Counted from the first letter of the stretch, positions 33,520-42,559 are shown. The stretch is DNA of 45,438 nt from Deltaproteobacteria bacterium (GCA_026388545.1 JAPLJS010000043.1:1-45438), one strand, 5' to 3'. Notes: generated from the sequence alone by a model not told the origin. Translations and numbers: made by a program.

Positions 33520-34596
33520 ATGAATAGCAAAAGGAAATACAGATTTATCCCGGATTATGCGGTGCCCCCCGGTAAGACGCTCCAGGAGGTAATGGTATCG
33601 CTCGGCATGTCCCAGAAAGAGATGGCCACGCGCGCAGGACTGACCGTGCAGACGCTGAACAGAATCTTTAAGGGTGATCAGCCCATTACCCACGAAACAG
33701 CCAATCGTCTCGAACTGGTGACCGGTGTACCCGCCCGTTATTGGAACAATCTTGAACTCAACTATCAGGAACAGTTGACCAGGGTTGCAGAACAAAAGCG
33801 GATGGCATCCGATTTGGATTGGCTGAAAACCATTCCCACCAAAGAGCTCACAGAACGCGGCTACATAAAGCCTACGAAAGAGGACGTTGAATTAGTCCGG
33901 GAAACCCTGGCATTTTATGGCGTCAGCAGCGTCGGGGCATGGCATGGCATTTGGGACGTATCTCCTGTGGCGGCACGTCGTTCCCCATGTTTTGAATCAC
34001 GACCCGGTCCGGCTTCCGCATGGATCAGGCAAGGCGAATTGCAGACCCAAAAAATAGAATGCAAGCCATATGACAAAGACCGTTTTTATAAGGCTCTAAA
34101 AGAGATCCGTCATATGACCCGCGAAGAGCCCGAAGTTTTTGAACCGGAAATGAAAAGGCTTTGTGCAGACGCGGGGGTGGCCGTTTCGCTTGTCCAGGAG
34201 ATGAAGAATGTGCCTTGGAACGGGGCCACCAAGTGGCTGTCGCCCCAAAAAGCCATGATCCTCCTTTGCCTGAGAGGGAAAGGAGAAGATAAATTCTGGT
34301 TCTCATTCTTCCATGAGGCAGCACATGTACTACACGATAGCAAGAAAGACCTGCTGATCAACAATGGCAGCCGCGAGGATCCTCGTGAAGAAAGGGCGGA
34401 CCGGTTTGCGGCCGAACATCTGATTCTTTCCCGCTACGATAATGAAATCCGTACATACTGCTCTAAAGAAGAAATCATCCATCTGGCCGATAAACTTGGC
34501 ATCTCGCCGGGGATCATTGCCGGACGCTATCAGTTTCTGACAAAGAGATGGAATTACTTCAAGGATCTAATCAGAACGTTTGAATGGAAGACGTGA
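33520..34596 (+). CDS. HigA-type antitoxin fused to ImmA/IrrE metallopeptidase domain
   Basis: A 358-residue protein. Residues about 15-70 are an XRE-type HTH of the HigA family (PGKTLQEVMVSLGMSQKEMA, TRAGLTVQTLNRIFKGDQPI). The C-terminal half is a ImmA/IrrE peptidase with HEAAH at residues 265-269 and a downstream acidic EERADRFAAEHL that supplies the third zinc ligand region. Typical HigA is about 100 residues; the fused protease may let the antitoxin be cleaved or cleave a repressor on signal. The pair sits at the left edge of the defence island. It is not a full-length known system. Confidence 0.87.
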   Translation: MNSKRKYRFIPDYAVPPGKTLQEVMVSLGMSQKEMATRAGLTVQTLNRIFKGDQPITHETANRLELVTGVPARYWNNLELNYQEQLTRVAEQKRMASDLDWLKTIPTKELTERGYIKPTKEDVELVRETLAFYGVSSVGAWHGIWDVSPVAARRSPCFESRPGPASAWIRQGELQTQKIECKPYDKDRFYKALKEIRHMTREEPEVFEPEMKRLCADAGVAVSLVQEMKNVPWNGATKWLSPQKAMILLCLRGKGEDKFWFSFFHEAAHVLHDSKKDLLINNGSREDPREERADRFAAEHLILSRYDNEIRTYCSKEEIIHLADKLGISPGIIAGRYQFLTKRWNYFKDLIRTFEWKT

Positions 34597-34729
34597 TTGT
34601 CACATGCAAGATAACGATGATTCGTAACGGCATTCTGCAGTTTTGTATTCGATCAGACATCAAAAAGTAGGGATAGAAATAGGAGTTGTATTACTGGAAT
34701 TTTGTTACATGCGATAAAGAGAGAAAGCA

Positions 34730-35656
34730 ATGGCAAATCAAAAGAGGGACATTTTCATCTGTCATGCCAGCGAGGACAAAGAGGAGATCGTTCGTCCTGT
34801 GGTGGAAGCTTTCAGCCAAGCGGGAATATCGTGCTGGTATGATGAGGCGGAAATCAAATGGGGCGACAGCATAACCCAAAAGGTAAATGAGGGGCTGCGT
34901 ATATCACAATATGTAATCGTTGTCTTGAGTTCAGCTTTTCTTGCAAAGAAATGGCCCCAACGCGAACTCAATGCCGCCCTTAATCTTGAAGCCTCAACCG
35001 GCGATGTTAAAGTGCTTCCTCTTCTGGTCGGCACCGAGAGTGAGAAAGCGGCCATCATCGCCAAACTTCCATTGCTGAATGACAAACGATACCTGCCTTG
35101 GGACGGTGATCGGAAAAAGATCGTTACAGCGATGCAGAAGCGTCTTGGAAGTGAGCTTGGTTCTAACGATACCAAATCTTCACAGGGCCGTGCCAGCACC
35201 CTCAAAATACCCATACCAAAGATCGGGAAAACATTTTCACAAAGAGACAGGGATCTCTTCCTCCGCAACGCCTTCATCGTTGTTAAGCAATACTTCAGAA
35301 CCGCCCTGGTAGAATTGGAACGCCATTACCAGGAAGCGGAAACAGATTTTATGGAAGTGCACAACTTCAAATTTCTGTGCACGATCTATATCCGTGGTGA
35401 AGTTGCCAATCGGTGCAAGATCTGGTTAGGCGGGCTTGCGTCTTCCGACTCGATTGCGTATTATGATGGTCAGTCCAGCATCGACTCTGACAATTCCATC
35501 AACGACATGCTCTCTGTGGGAGACAATGAACAGGTTTTGGGATTCAAGCCATCCAGCTTTGGGTTTGGCCGCCAAGAGTATTCAGAAAGGGATATCCTCA
35601 CGGCCGAACAGGCGGCCGAGTATTTTTGGCGTCGTCTCACAGACAGACTTGGGTAA
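34730..35656 (+). CDS. TIR-domain protein with uncharacterised C-terminal domain
   Basis: A 308-residue protein. N-terminal TIR domain (about 5-130): DIFICHASEDKEEIVRPVVE, box SCWYDEAEIKWGDS, and SSAFLAKKWPQREL with the expected catalytic Glu79, so NADase activity is plausible. Residues about 170-308 (FSQRDRDLFLRNAFIVVKQY onward) form a domain I do not recognise; it probably senses or oligomerises. A ribosome site AGAGAAAG lies just upstream of the ATG. Neighbours are a zinc ribbon (14 bases later) and the Gabija-like genes. No ThsA-type effector is present, so Thoeris is not supported. Confidence 0.85.
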   Translation: MANQKRDIFICHASEDKEEIVRPVVEAFSQAGISCWYDEAEIKWGDSITQKVNEGLRISQYVIVVLSSAFLAKKWPQRELNAALNLEASTGDVKVLPLLVGTESEKAAIIAKLPLLNDKRYLPWDGDRKKIVTAMQKRLGSELGSNDTKSSQGRASTLKIPIPKIGKTFSQRDRDLFLRNAFIVVKQYFRTALVELERHYQEAETDFMEVHNFKFLCTIYIRGEVANRCKIWLGGLASSDSIAYYDGQSSIDSDNSINDMLSVGDNEQVLGFKPSSFGFGRQEYSERDILTAEQAAEYFWRRLTDRLG

Positions 35657-35670
35657 GGAGGGCCTTCAAA

Positions 35671-35817
35671 ATGATCAAGGTGCGGTTCATTTGTCGAAAT
35701 TGCGGACACAGGTTTACTGCAGATATATTCGAGCAAGGAGAAGCACAACAGAAGAGACTCCCCACTATTCCAGTAAGGTGTCCAAACTGCCAAAGTAGCG
35801 CAGTCGAGCGGGACTGA
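35671..35817 (+). CDS. Small zinc-ribbon protein
   Basis: A 48-residue protein (MIKVRFICRNCGHRFTADIF, then EQGEAQQKRLPTIPVRCPNC) with two CxxC knuckles (Cys8/Cys11 and Cys37/Cys40) forming a zinc ribbon. AAGGAGG lies about 9 bases before the ATG at 35671. It follows the TIR gene by 14 bases and is probably its operon partner; function unknown. Possibly a nucleic-acid binding subunit. Confidence 0.75.
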   Translation: MIKVRFICRNCGHRFTADIFEQGEAQQKRLPTIPVRCPNCQSSAVERD

Positions 35818-35965
35818 AGTAAATATAAAGACGTCGAATGGTTTTGCATTGAGCAGTTAGAGCTTGTGAAGAAAAAGATTTGGTTTCATTTTTTTTGGGA
35901 ATTACCGAGTATTGTTTTCTTGGAATTCCCCCCTAACAGATTGTAAAAGTGGGGTTATATCTGTC

Positions 35966-38035
35966 ATGTATGTGTCAGACATCCGAATTCAGAACTACCG
36001 TTGTTTTAATGATGTCTCCGTTAAATTCAAATCCGGGGTCAATGTCATCATTGGTGAGAACAATGCAGGTAAGACAGCGCTCCTCAAGGCGATGGGGCTA
36101 TTGTTCGACCGCAACAGCCGCCCACGCATGCAGGTATATGACTTTTATCAAGGTATTGAAGATTTCTCTGAGCCACCGAGCATAACAGTAACCGTCACAA
36201 TTGCTTCGGATCAACATGATACTATCGTGGACAAAGCCCTTGTGGCTACCTGGCTTACTAAGCTGGAATCGCCTTGGGAAGCCCGGTTAACTTATCAGTT
36301 TTTCCTTACCGAAGAAGCTATTCCTGAATTCAAGAAAGCAATGGGTATGACTTCCGAGCTATCAGATAGAGACAATTTCTGGAGCATCGTCCAGAGGTAT
36401 TTGCCGAAATATGTCTCGCGAATCTATGGTGGCACGCTGGATGCACAAATAAAGGCAGAGCCAGAGTTCCTCAATAAGTTTGACTATCAGTTTATAGACG
36501 CCATTCGTGATGTTGAGTCAGAGTTATTCTCTGGAAGCAATCCTATGCTAAAGGCTATGTTGCAGCAGGTCTTGGATATTGATGCTTCCGATGATGCTAT
36601 CCTTGTGCAGAAGGAAATCCAATTTAGAGGCCTGGCCCAACAGTTGACAGCGAGCCTCGTCAACCGCATTCATCTTTCAACCCTCCTTGAGCTTGTCGAC
36701 AAAATTGGGGCAGAAGATGGAGGCACTCCGAATTTGAGGGGGACGGTCACCGAAAACGATCTTATGACAGCAATTAAACTTTTCATTGAACGAGAAGGGT
36801 TGAACCTACCTGCAAACTACAACGGCCTCGGTTACAATAATTTAATCTATATCTCTCTCGTCCTGTCAAGTCTAAAGTTTAAATCTTCTGTGGCACGCCG
36901 GGGACCAAACGCTGCCCTCTTTCCTATGCTCCTAATAGAAGAACCGGAGGCTCACCTTCACCCTTCTTTGCAGTACAAGCTCCTCAAGTATATTAGAGGG
37001 CGAGTTGAGCGAACAAATGACAGCCGTCAGGTATTCATTACCACCCATTCGACGCATATAACAGCAGCATCTGAATTAGACTCGATCATCTGCATGTGTG
37101 CACCGCAAAAGGATCGTGGCGTCCGAATATCCTATCCGGGGCAAGTTTTCCCGGACAATCCTCAAGGAAAAGCCTCCAAGAAATACGTTGAAAGGTACTT
37201 AGATGCCACCAAGTCGAACATGCTCTTCGCAAAGGGAGTCATCTTTGTGGAAGGAATAGCCGAGCAGTTGCTGATCCCCTGTTTCGCAGAGTATCTCAAT
37301 CTTCCCATTGAAGAGAAACACGTTGCTGTAATAGCTGTCGGTGGATCCACTTTCAAGCATTTCCTTCCCCTTTTTGGTGCGGCTCGTTCGCAAGACAAGC
37401 GCTCATATGCGCTTGATCGCCTGGTTTCATGCTTGCTTGACGGCGATCCCATGCTGAAGAAGCGAAATGAAAAACAAAGAAGAATATGCTGGCCTTACCA
37501 GATTGATCTTACTGACAAGCCTAACAGGTGCTATGCATTCTCCAGTGTGTCTGATCAAACGCAATACTTTCCCATCTCAAGTATTGTAAAAAACCTTGAA
37601 ATGGCATGTACCGACTGTGCTAACATAAAGATTTATCATGGAACTAAGACACTGGAATATGATTTAGCAGTCGTCAACGTATGCTCACCTATCCTCCTTG
37701 ACGCAGTCCTCAATAACAACGAGTACCTGCTCAAATATTCCCAAGACCCCACAAGTCATCATACTGAGCTTGTAAACATGCTTGACGACGAAACAAAGTC
37801 TGCTCTGGTTGCACTGAATGAGGATACTGATGCCAAAAGCCGGGCAACATTCGCAACATACTACTTGAAATGTATTGAAACCTCCAAGGGTGAACATGCC
37901 TTTGATCTAGCGCACAAACTAAAACAAAACCTGGAGGCAGTATCCGAGGATAGGAAGCCCTTTGAAATTCCTACACACATCAGACAAGCCATCCTATGGG
38001 TAGCGGGCATTGATCTCAATGGAGTTGATCTATGA
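35966..38035 (+). CDS. Gabija-like GajA: OLD-family ATPase/TOPRIM nuclease
   Basis: A 689-residue OLD-family protein. Walker A is GENNAGKT (residues 30-37), an ABC-like Walker B is LLIEEPEAHLHP (about 323-334), the H-loop is ITTHSTH, and a TOPRIM domain begins with FVEGIAEQLLIP (about 423) and has an acidic LDGDPM (about 491). GajA is an ATP-sensing DNA-nicking endonuclease in Gabija defence. It is about 100 residues longer than the reference GajA. The gene overlaps the next by 4 bases (ATGA). I chose the ATG at 35966, with GGGG about 12 bases upstream. A general OLD class 1/2 nuclease is the alternative name. Confidence 0.85.
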   Translation: MYVSDIRIQNYRCFNDVSVKFKSGVNVIIGENNAGKTALLKAMGLLFDRNSRPRMQVYDFYQGIEDFSEPPSITVTVTIASDQHDTIVDKALVATWLTKLESPWEARLTYQFFLTEEAIPEFKKAMGMTSELSDRDNFWSIVQRYLPKYVSRIYGGTLDAQIKAEPEFLNKFDYQFIDAIRDVESELFSGSNPMLKAMLQQVLDIDASDDAILVQKEIQFRGLAQQLTASLVNRIHLSTLLELVDKIGAEDGGTPNLRGTVTENDLMTAIKLFIEREGLNLPANYNGLGYNNLIYISLVLSSLKFKSSVARRGPNAALFPMLLIEEPEAHLHPSLQYKLLKYIRGRVERTNDSRQVFITTHSTHITAASELDSIICMCAPQKDRGVRISYPGQVFPDNPQGKASKKYVERYLDATKSNMLFAKGVIFVEGIAEQLLIPCFAEYLNLPIEEKHVAVIAVGGSTFKHFLPLFGAARSQDKRSYALDRLVSCLLDGDPMLKKRNEKQRRICWPYQIDLTDKPNRCYAFSSVSDQTQYFPISSIVKNLEMACTDCANIKIYHGTKTLEYDLAVVNVCSPILLDAVLNNNEYLLKYSQDPTSHHTELVNMLDDETKSALVALNEDTDAKSRATFATYYLKCIETSKGEHAFDLAHKLKQNLEAVSEDRKPFEIPTHIRQAILWVAGIDLNGVDL

Positions 38036-39801
38036 CAGCTATAGTGATAGATTCCAGCACCGTCTTAGCTGATTTTGACTATCACTTCCGGGTGTTTGCC
38101 GGACCTGGAGCAGGTAAAACGTACTGGCTTGTCAACCACATAAGAAATGTAATCAGAGCCTCGCATCGGATAACGCCCGCCTCCTATGTTTCCTGCATAT
38201 CATATACAAATGTTGCAGTCAGTGAAATTATTAAGGGGCTATGCAATGCATCTGAAAGAACTGAAGTATGCACTATTCACAGCTTTCTTTACAAGAACGT
38301 TGTCAAGCCTTATCTTCACCTTCTCAAAGATGAGGCAGGGCAACCACTTGTCAATTACACACTCGTCGACGGACATGACGAACATAGACCCACATTCACT
38401 GCTGTAAAGGGCTGGCTTGATTCTGTTGGCGCTAGGCTGGACTTTTATGGCAAACAGGCTGAGATATTTAGATATCTCAAGTCTCTCACTTGGCAACATG
38501 ACGATAACACTGGTAAGTGGTCACTCAAGACGATGCGCTGGGTCAAACCCGTAGCATATTTGCCAACTTCCAAGTTGGATTCGTACAAGTCATTCTACTG
38601 GCGTGAAGGTATTATCGATCATGACGACGTCCTGTATTTTGCCTATCGGATTCTTGAGGAATATCCAATAGCATGTGAATTTCTCAGTATGCGCTTTCCA
38701 TACCTGTTCATTGATGAGTTTCAGGATACGAATCCCATACAGACACAAGTAGTCAAATGGTTGGCTGAACAGAACACACTGGTTGGGGTCATAGGAGATG
38801 TAGAGCAATCTATATATAGCTTCCAAGGTGCAAAACCAAACGATTTTAACTACTTTAGTCTACCAGGACAAATTGATTACATGATGAATGATAATTGGCG
38901 TAGTACAGATTACATAATCAGTCTTCTTAACCATGTTCGCGGAGATGGTATTGCACAGAAGGGCCTTCGCCAAGTTGCTGGGGAACCAGTGAGGATATAC
39001 ATTGGCGACGTCAAGAACGTGGTCCCCTACTTACACAGTCAATTGTCTCCGGGAGTCCAGCTGGTAATCCTTACCCGGAAAAATGACGAGGCATCCAAAA
39101 TTAGGAGATTAGATTCCTCACAGGTCGATGACTTGTGGGATCAAATGGCCGGAATAGATCCCAACCGTTCCCATTTTCTCGAGCATCTGATAGCTGCGGG
39201 TGAAATGGCAAAGCTCCAGCGTTATTCAATAGCTATCACTAAGCTTATTCGTGGAATTCGAATGAGCAAGGGGGTTTTCAAGGACCCTTTGAAACTCAAC
39301 AGAAATGTGACCAATTTGGAACGTAGGGGAATTGCTGTTTCACTGATGCACTTCATCGTAAATAACTATTCATATCTCTTTCATGCCTCCCTCTTAGATA
39401 CATACCAGCAGATCACTAAAAGCCTCTCGGCTACTGTGAACGGACTGTCCTTAACTGCTATCAGGACAGGTAAATTTCGGGATTTTGCAGTTTCGACAAC
39501 CTATGGAATGTTGGCAGATGCTCTTCGCTTACCAGACGAAACACGGACCACGCGAACCATACATCAGGCCAAGAGTTCAGAATTCAGCAATGTGTTAGTA
39601 TCGTTACATGATAAAGCACAGATTGACCATATTGTTGACCCTCAGAAGGGAAGAAGTGATACAGATGCTGAGGAAAAAAGAATTACATACGTTGCCCTTA
39701 GTCGTGCACGTGACAGGCTATCGATTTCAATACCCGAACTTTCCGAAGGAGACGAGAAACGCTTACGGGAGTTAGGTGCTGAAGTTGTTCGATTGGATTA
39801 G
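38032..39801 (+). CDS. Gabija-like GajB: UvrD/Rep-family helicase
   Basis: A 589-residue superfamily 1 helicase: Walker A FAGPGAGKT (residues 22-30), motif II FIDEFQDTN (about 226-234), motif III VIGDVEQSIYSFQGA, later TIHQAKSSEFSNVLVSL and motif VI YVALSRARDR (about 552-561). The 4-base overlap with the OLD-type gene implies translational coupling. In Gabija, GajB senses DNA ends and activates GajA. The reference GajB is about 490 residues, so this one is longer. Not a chromosomal UvrD/PcrA, which is about 700 residues. Confidence 0.85.
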   Translation: MTAIVIDSSTVLADFDYHFRVFAGPGAGKTYWLVNHIRNVIRASHRITPASYVSCISYTNVAVSEIIKGLCNASERTEVCTIHSFLYKNVVKPYLHLLKDEAGQPLVNYTLVDGHDEHRPTFTAVKGWLDSVGARLDFYGKQAEIFRYLKSLTWQHDDNTGKWSLKTMRWVKPVAYLPTSKLDSYKSFYWREGIIDHDDVLYFAYRILEEYPIACEFLSMRFPYLFIDEFQDTNPIQTQVVKWLAEQNTLVGVIGDVEQSIYSFQGAKPNDFNYFSLPGQIDYMMNDNWRSTDYIISLLNHVRGDGIAQKGLRQVAGEPVRIYIGDVKNVVPYLHSQLSPGVQLVILTRKNDEASKIRRLDSSQVDDLWDQMAGIDPNRSHFLEHLIAAGEMAKLQRYSIAITKLIRGIRMSKGVFKDPLKLNRNVTNLERRGIAVSLMHFIVNNYSYLFHASLLDTYQQITKSLSATVNGLSLTAIRTGKFRDFAVSTTYGMLADALRLPDETRTTRTIHQAKSSEFSNVLVSLHDKAQIDHIVDPQKGRSDTDAEEKRITYVALSRARDRLSISIPELSEGDEKRLRELGAEVVRLD

Positions 39802-39837
39802 TTGTAACCAAGATATTTAAACTCATAAGGTCAATTT

Positions 39838-40194
39838 ATGAGGAAAAGGAAAGCGGATGCAAGCAAGGCCGGGGAAAATGTTGTTGATTACCGGTATAAG
39901 ACGGTCACGCGGCTGAATATTCCGTCGGCGGGGTTGGAGGCGCGGGGGGAGATTGCCAGGGAAAAGCGGATCAAATGCGCCTATAATCCACATCTTGCGC
40001 CTGCATTGCGGTTCGACGGTACCGGCAGAGCCGACGATATCGAAAAGCTCATCGACGAGGCAGGGAAGAGGCAGCGGGGGCCGGAGGAACTGGCGAGTCT
40101 TAAAGAATCTCTCCGCAGTCATGAGCCCTGGCTGGAATGGGCGGGCATAGCCTGCGGTTTTACCAGCCTTTTGACGTATCATCAGGCTATATAA
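39838..40194 (+). pseudogene. N-terminal fragment of a type III Mod-like DNA methyltransferase
   Basis: The frame MRKRKADASKAGENVVDYRY, YKTVTRLNIPSAGLEARGEI and FDGTGRADDIEKLIDEAGKR to SHEPWLEWAG matches the N-terminal region of large site-specific methyltransferases of type III or related systems. That family goes on for several hundred residues with a DPPY motif. Here it diverges after WLEWAG into IACGFTSLLTYHQAI and stops at 40194. So it is a truncated remnant. A ribosome site is absent. It separates the Gabija-like genes from the next methyltransferase. Confidence 0.7.
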
Positions 40195-40235
40195 AAGAAC
40201 GGAATATAAGCAACCTCGACTACAGTATATATAAT

Positions 40236-41798
40236 ATGACGGTTCAACTCTTAGATATAATGGATAATGTTCGCAAGTCGTTAAACGGTAGCACGTGTCG
40301 TCATGAACGCTCGCGTATAGGGCAGTTCTTGACGCCTGTTACTATTGCGCGGTTTATGGCATCGTTGTTTGAGCTTGAGAGGGAGAATGTGCGGGTTCTG
40401 GATGCAGGTGCTGGGGCGGGTGTGCTATTTGCGGCGCTTGTGGAAACGCTAATTTCAAGCAGACATCGTCCCTTTTCAATTGAAGTAATTGCATACGAAA
40501 ACGACAGGCAGATTCTTCCCGAATTAAAAGAAACAATGAACCGTTGCGAGAATGCCTGCAAGGAAGTCGGCATTACCTTTCAAAGCGAGATACGGACAGA
40601 GGATTTTATCACTGCTGCCATAAAGCAGACAGAAGAAGGGTTGTTCGCTGTTCAGGGAGAGCGTTTCACACATGCAATCCTGAATCCACCCTATAAGAAG
40701 ATCAACGGGTTATCCACTACACGCAGATTGCTTGATTCAGCGGGGATCGAAGTATCGAACCTTTATGCTGCGTTCGTCTGGTTATCGGCACGGATGCTGA
40801 CGTCTGGGGGGGAGTTGGTGGCAATTACACCCCGAAGCTTTTGCAACGGCCCCTATTTCCGCCGGTTTCGCTTTGCACTGCTTGATATGATAAGCCTGCG
40901 GCGTATCCATGTTTTTGAGTCGCGCAAAAAGGCTTTTGGGGACGACGACGTGCTCCAGGAAAATGTGATTTACTATGCCGTTCAGGGCGCAGGAAAACCA
41001 GAACGATTGACAATCTCATCATCCGAAGGTGCATTTTTCGAAAATGCGACCATCCGTTCAGTACCATTCGAGTACGTGGTGTTGCCGGACGACCGTGATG
41101 CCTTTATCCATCTGGTGAAAGATAATAAAGATAATCAGGTGATGGATAGAATGGGGTACTTTACGACATCACTCGACGAGCTTAGGTTAGACGTCTCCAC
41201 CGGGCGCGTAGTGGATTTTCGTGCGAGGGAATATCTTCGTCCTCAACCTGAAGAAGGAACCATGCCGCTTGTCTATCCCTCCCATTTTCAGAATGGGTTT
41301 GTGAACTTGCCGCTGAAGGTAGGAAAGAAACCAAGTGCAATTGTGGTTTCGGAGCAAACGGAAGATTTAATGGTGGAATCGGGATATTATGTCCTCACAA
41401 AGCGTTTCTCATCAAAAGAAGAACGTCGCCGTGTGGTAGCGGCAATATATGATCCGTGCAGAATTAATGCGCCGTTTGTCGGGTTTGAGAACCATTTGAA
41501 TTATTTTCATGCAATCGGGGTAGGGCTGTCTGAAATTTTGGCAAAAGGCTTGGCCTTGTATCTCAATACATCACTCTTCGACCGATACTTCCGGCTGTTT
41601 AGCGGACATACGCAGGTCAACGCCACGGATCTCAAAAAAATGCATTATCCTTCTCGTGAGCAACTAATACGACTCGGTGCGCACGTCAAAGATCGAATGC
41701 CGGATCAGGAAACGATTGATGTGATTTTAGAAAAGGAATGCAAGAGTGAGGACTTCCTCGATCGCCGGACCATGATGCAATACCATGGCGGGATTTGA
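40236..41798 (+). CDS. N6-adenine DNA methyltransferase (Eco57I/BsuBI-like)
   Basis: A 520-residue class I methyltransferase. Motif I is VRVLDAGAGAGVLFAALVE (Asp56 region) and the catalytic NPPY motif is AILNPPYKKI. The N-terminal MTVQLLDIMDNVRKSLNGST and RIGQFLTPVTIARFMASLF blocks are typical of Eco57I-class methylases, which supports the ATG at 40236 over an earlier one at 40137. The C-terminal half looks like a target-recognition region. A partner endonuclease usually follows in BsuBI-type systems; none is present, so it may be an orphan or decayed restriction-modification system. Confidence 0.85.
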   Translation: MTVQLLDIMDNVRKSLNGSTCRHERSRIGQFLTPVTIARFMASLFELERENVRVLDAGAGAGVLFAALVETLISSRHRPFSIEVIAYENDRQILPELKETMNRCENACKEVGITFQSEIRTEDFITAAIKQTEEGLFAVQGERFTHAILNPPYKKINGLSTTRRLLDSAGIEVSNLYAAFVWLSARMLTSGGELVAITPRSFCNGPYFRRFRFALLDMISLRRIHVFESRKKAFGDDDVLQENVIYYAVQGAGKPERLTISSSEGAFFENATIRSVPFEYVVLPDDRDAFIHLVKDNKDNQVMDRMGYFTTSLDELRLDVSTGRVVDFRAREYLRPQPEEGTMPLVYPSHFQNGFVNLPLKVGKKPSAIVVSEQTEDLMVESGYYVLTKRFSSKEERRRVVAAIYDPCRINAPFVGFENHLNYFHAIGVGLSEILAKGLALYLNTSLFDRYFRLFSGHTQVNATDLKKMHYPSREQLIRLGAHVKDRMPDQETIDVILEKECKSEDFLDRRTMMQYHGGI

Positions 41799-41838
41799 AC
41801 TTGTGCGCTTTGCAGGTGAGTACTATGACATGAGGCTA

Positions 41839-42195
41839 ATGATGTTTGAGCGAAAACATGAGAAACTGGCGCCGGTATCAGTTTTTGTCAGAAGGATGAT
41901 CGCATCTGTCCTCATTGCCGGTCTCCTGGTTGCAGTTGCTTTATTTATAGGCATTACAGGATATCACTGGATAGCCGGATTTGGTTGGATTGATTCTCTT
42001 CTGGAGGCATCCATGATTCTCGGGGGAATGGGGCCTGTCAATCAGCTTACAACGACATGGTCAAAGATATTCGCTTCAGGGTATGCACTTTTTAGCGGGC
42101 TCATGTTTATAGCCGTAATGGGGATAGTTCTTGCCCCGGTTACTCATCGGCTGCTGCATATATTTCATATTGATGAGGCAGATCAGAAGAAATGA
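41839..42195 (+). CDS. Small two-TM membrane protein (potassium-channel-like?)
   Basis: About 118 residues with two TM segments (MIASVLIAGLLVAVALFIGI and LFSGLMFIAVMGIVLAPVTH) and a re-entrant-like LLEASMILGGMGPVNQ between. I recall the pattern SMxLGGMGPV...FASGYALFSGL in a recurrent family of small 2-TM proteins. A pore-loop ion channel is possible but no filter motif GYG is present. The start is uncertain: ATG at 41839, 41842, or an extension to 41785 that would overlap the methyltransferase. It marks the right flank of the defence island. Confidence 0.7.
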   Translation: MMFERKHEKLAPVSVFVRRMIASVLIAGLLVAVALFIGITGYHWIAGFGWIDSLLEASMILGGMGPVNQLTTTWSKIFASGYALFSGLMFIAVMGIVLAPVTHRLLHIFHIDEADQKK

Positions 42196-42237
42196 TGCCT
42201 GTGATAAGGTGCTTTATAGAAAGAAAGGGCAGATGAT

Positions 42238-42546
42238 ATGATAAATGTAATCGCATCGGTACGCGTTAAGGCCGAAAGCCTGTCTGCGTTTATTGAAATA
42301 TTTAAGTCTAATGTGCCGGAGGTCAGGAAAGAGAAAGGATGCATCGAGTACTTTCCGGCGATTGATATTGATGCAGAGTTACCCGTACAAAATCTTGATA
42401 AGAATGTTGTTACTATTATTGAAAAGTGGCAAAGTCTTGAAGCACTCAGGGCTCATCTTAAAACTACTCATATGATAGCCTATAGGGAAAAGGTCAAGGA
42501 TATAGTCGAGAGCGTTTCTATCAAAGTACTTCAGGAAGTGCAATGA
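42238..42546 (+). CDS. Antibiotic biosynthesis monooxygenase (YgiN-like) protein
   Basis: A 102-residue ABM-fold ferredoxin-like protein: MINVIASVRVKAESLSAFIE, then KEKGCIEYFPAIDIDAELPV and IIEKWQSLEALRAHLKTTHM. ABM proteins are small dimers acting on quinones or peroxides (YgiN: quinol monooxygenase). The selenoprotein gene follows 13 bases later and then DUF362, so a redox operon is likely. Ribosome site weak. Confidence 0.85.
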   Translation: MINVIASVRVKAESLSAFIEIFKSNVPEVRKEKGCIEYFPAIDIDAELPVQNLDKNVVTIIEKWQSLEALRAHLKTTHMIAYREKVKDIVESVSIKVLQEVQ

Positions 42547-42559
42547 ATGGAGGATATGA

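Noticed and set aside
34730-35656. Thoeris system
   Set aside because: A TIR protein is present but there is no ThsA-type SLOG/macro effector next to it.
40137-40235. Upstream extension of the methyltransferase (start at 40137)
   Set aside because: It overlaps the Mod-like fragment and the family N-terminus begins at 40236.
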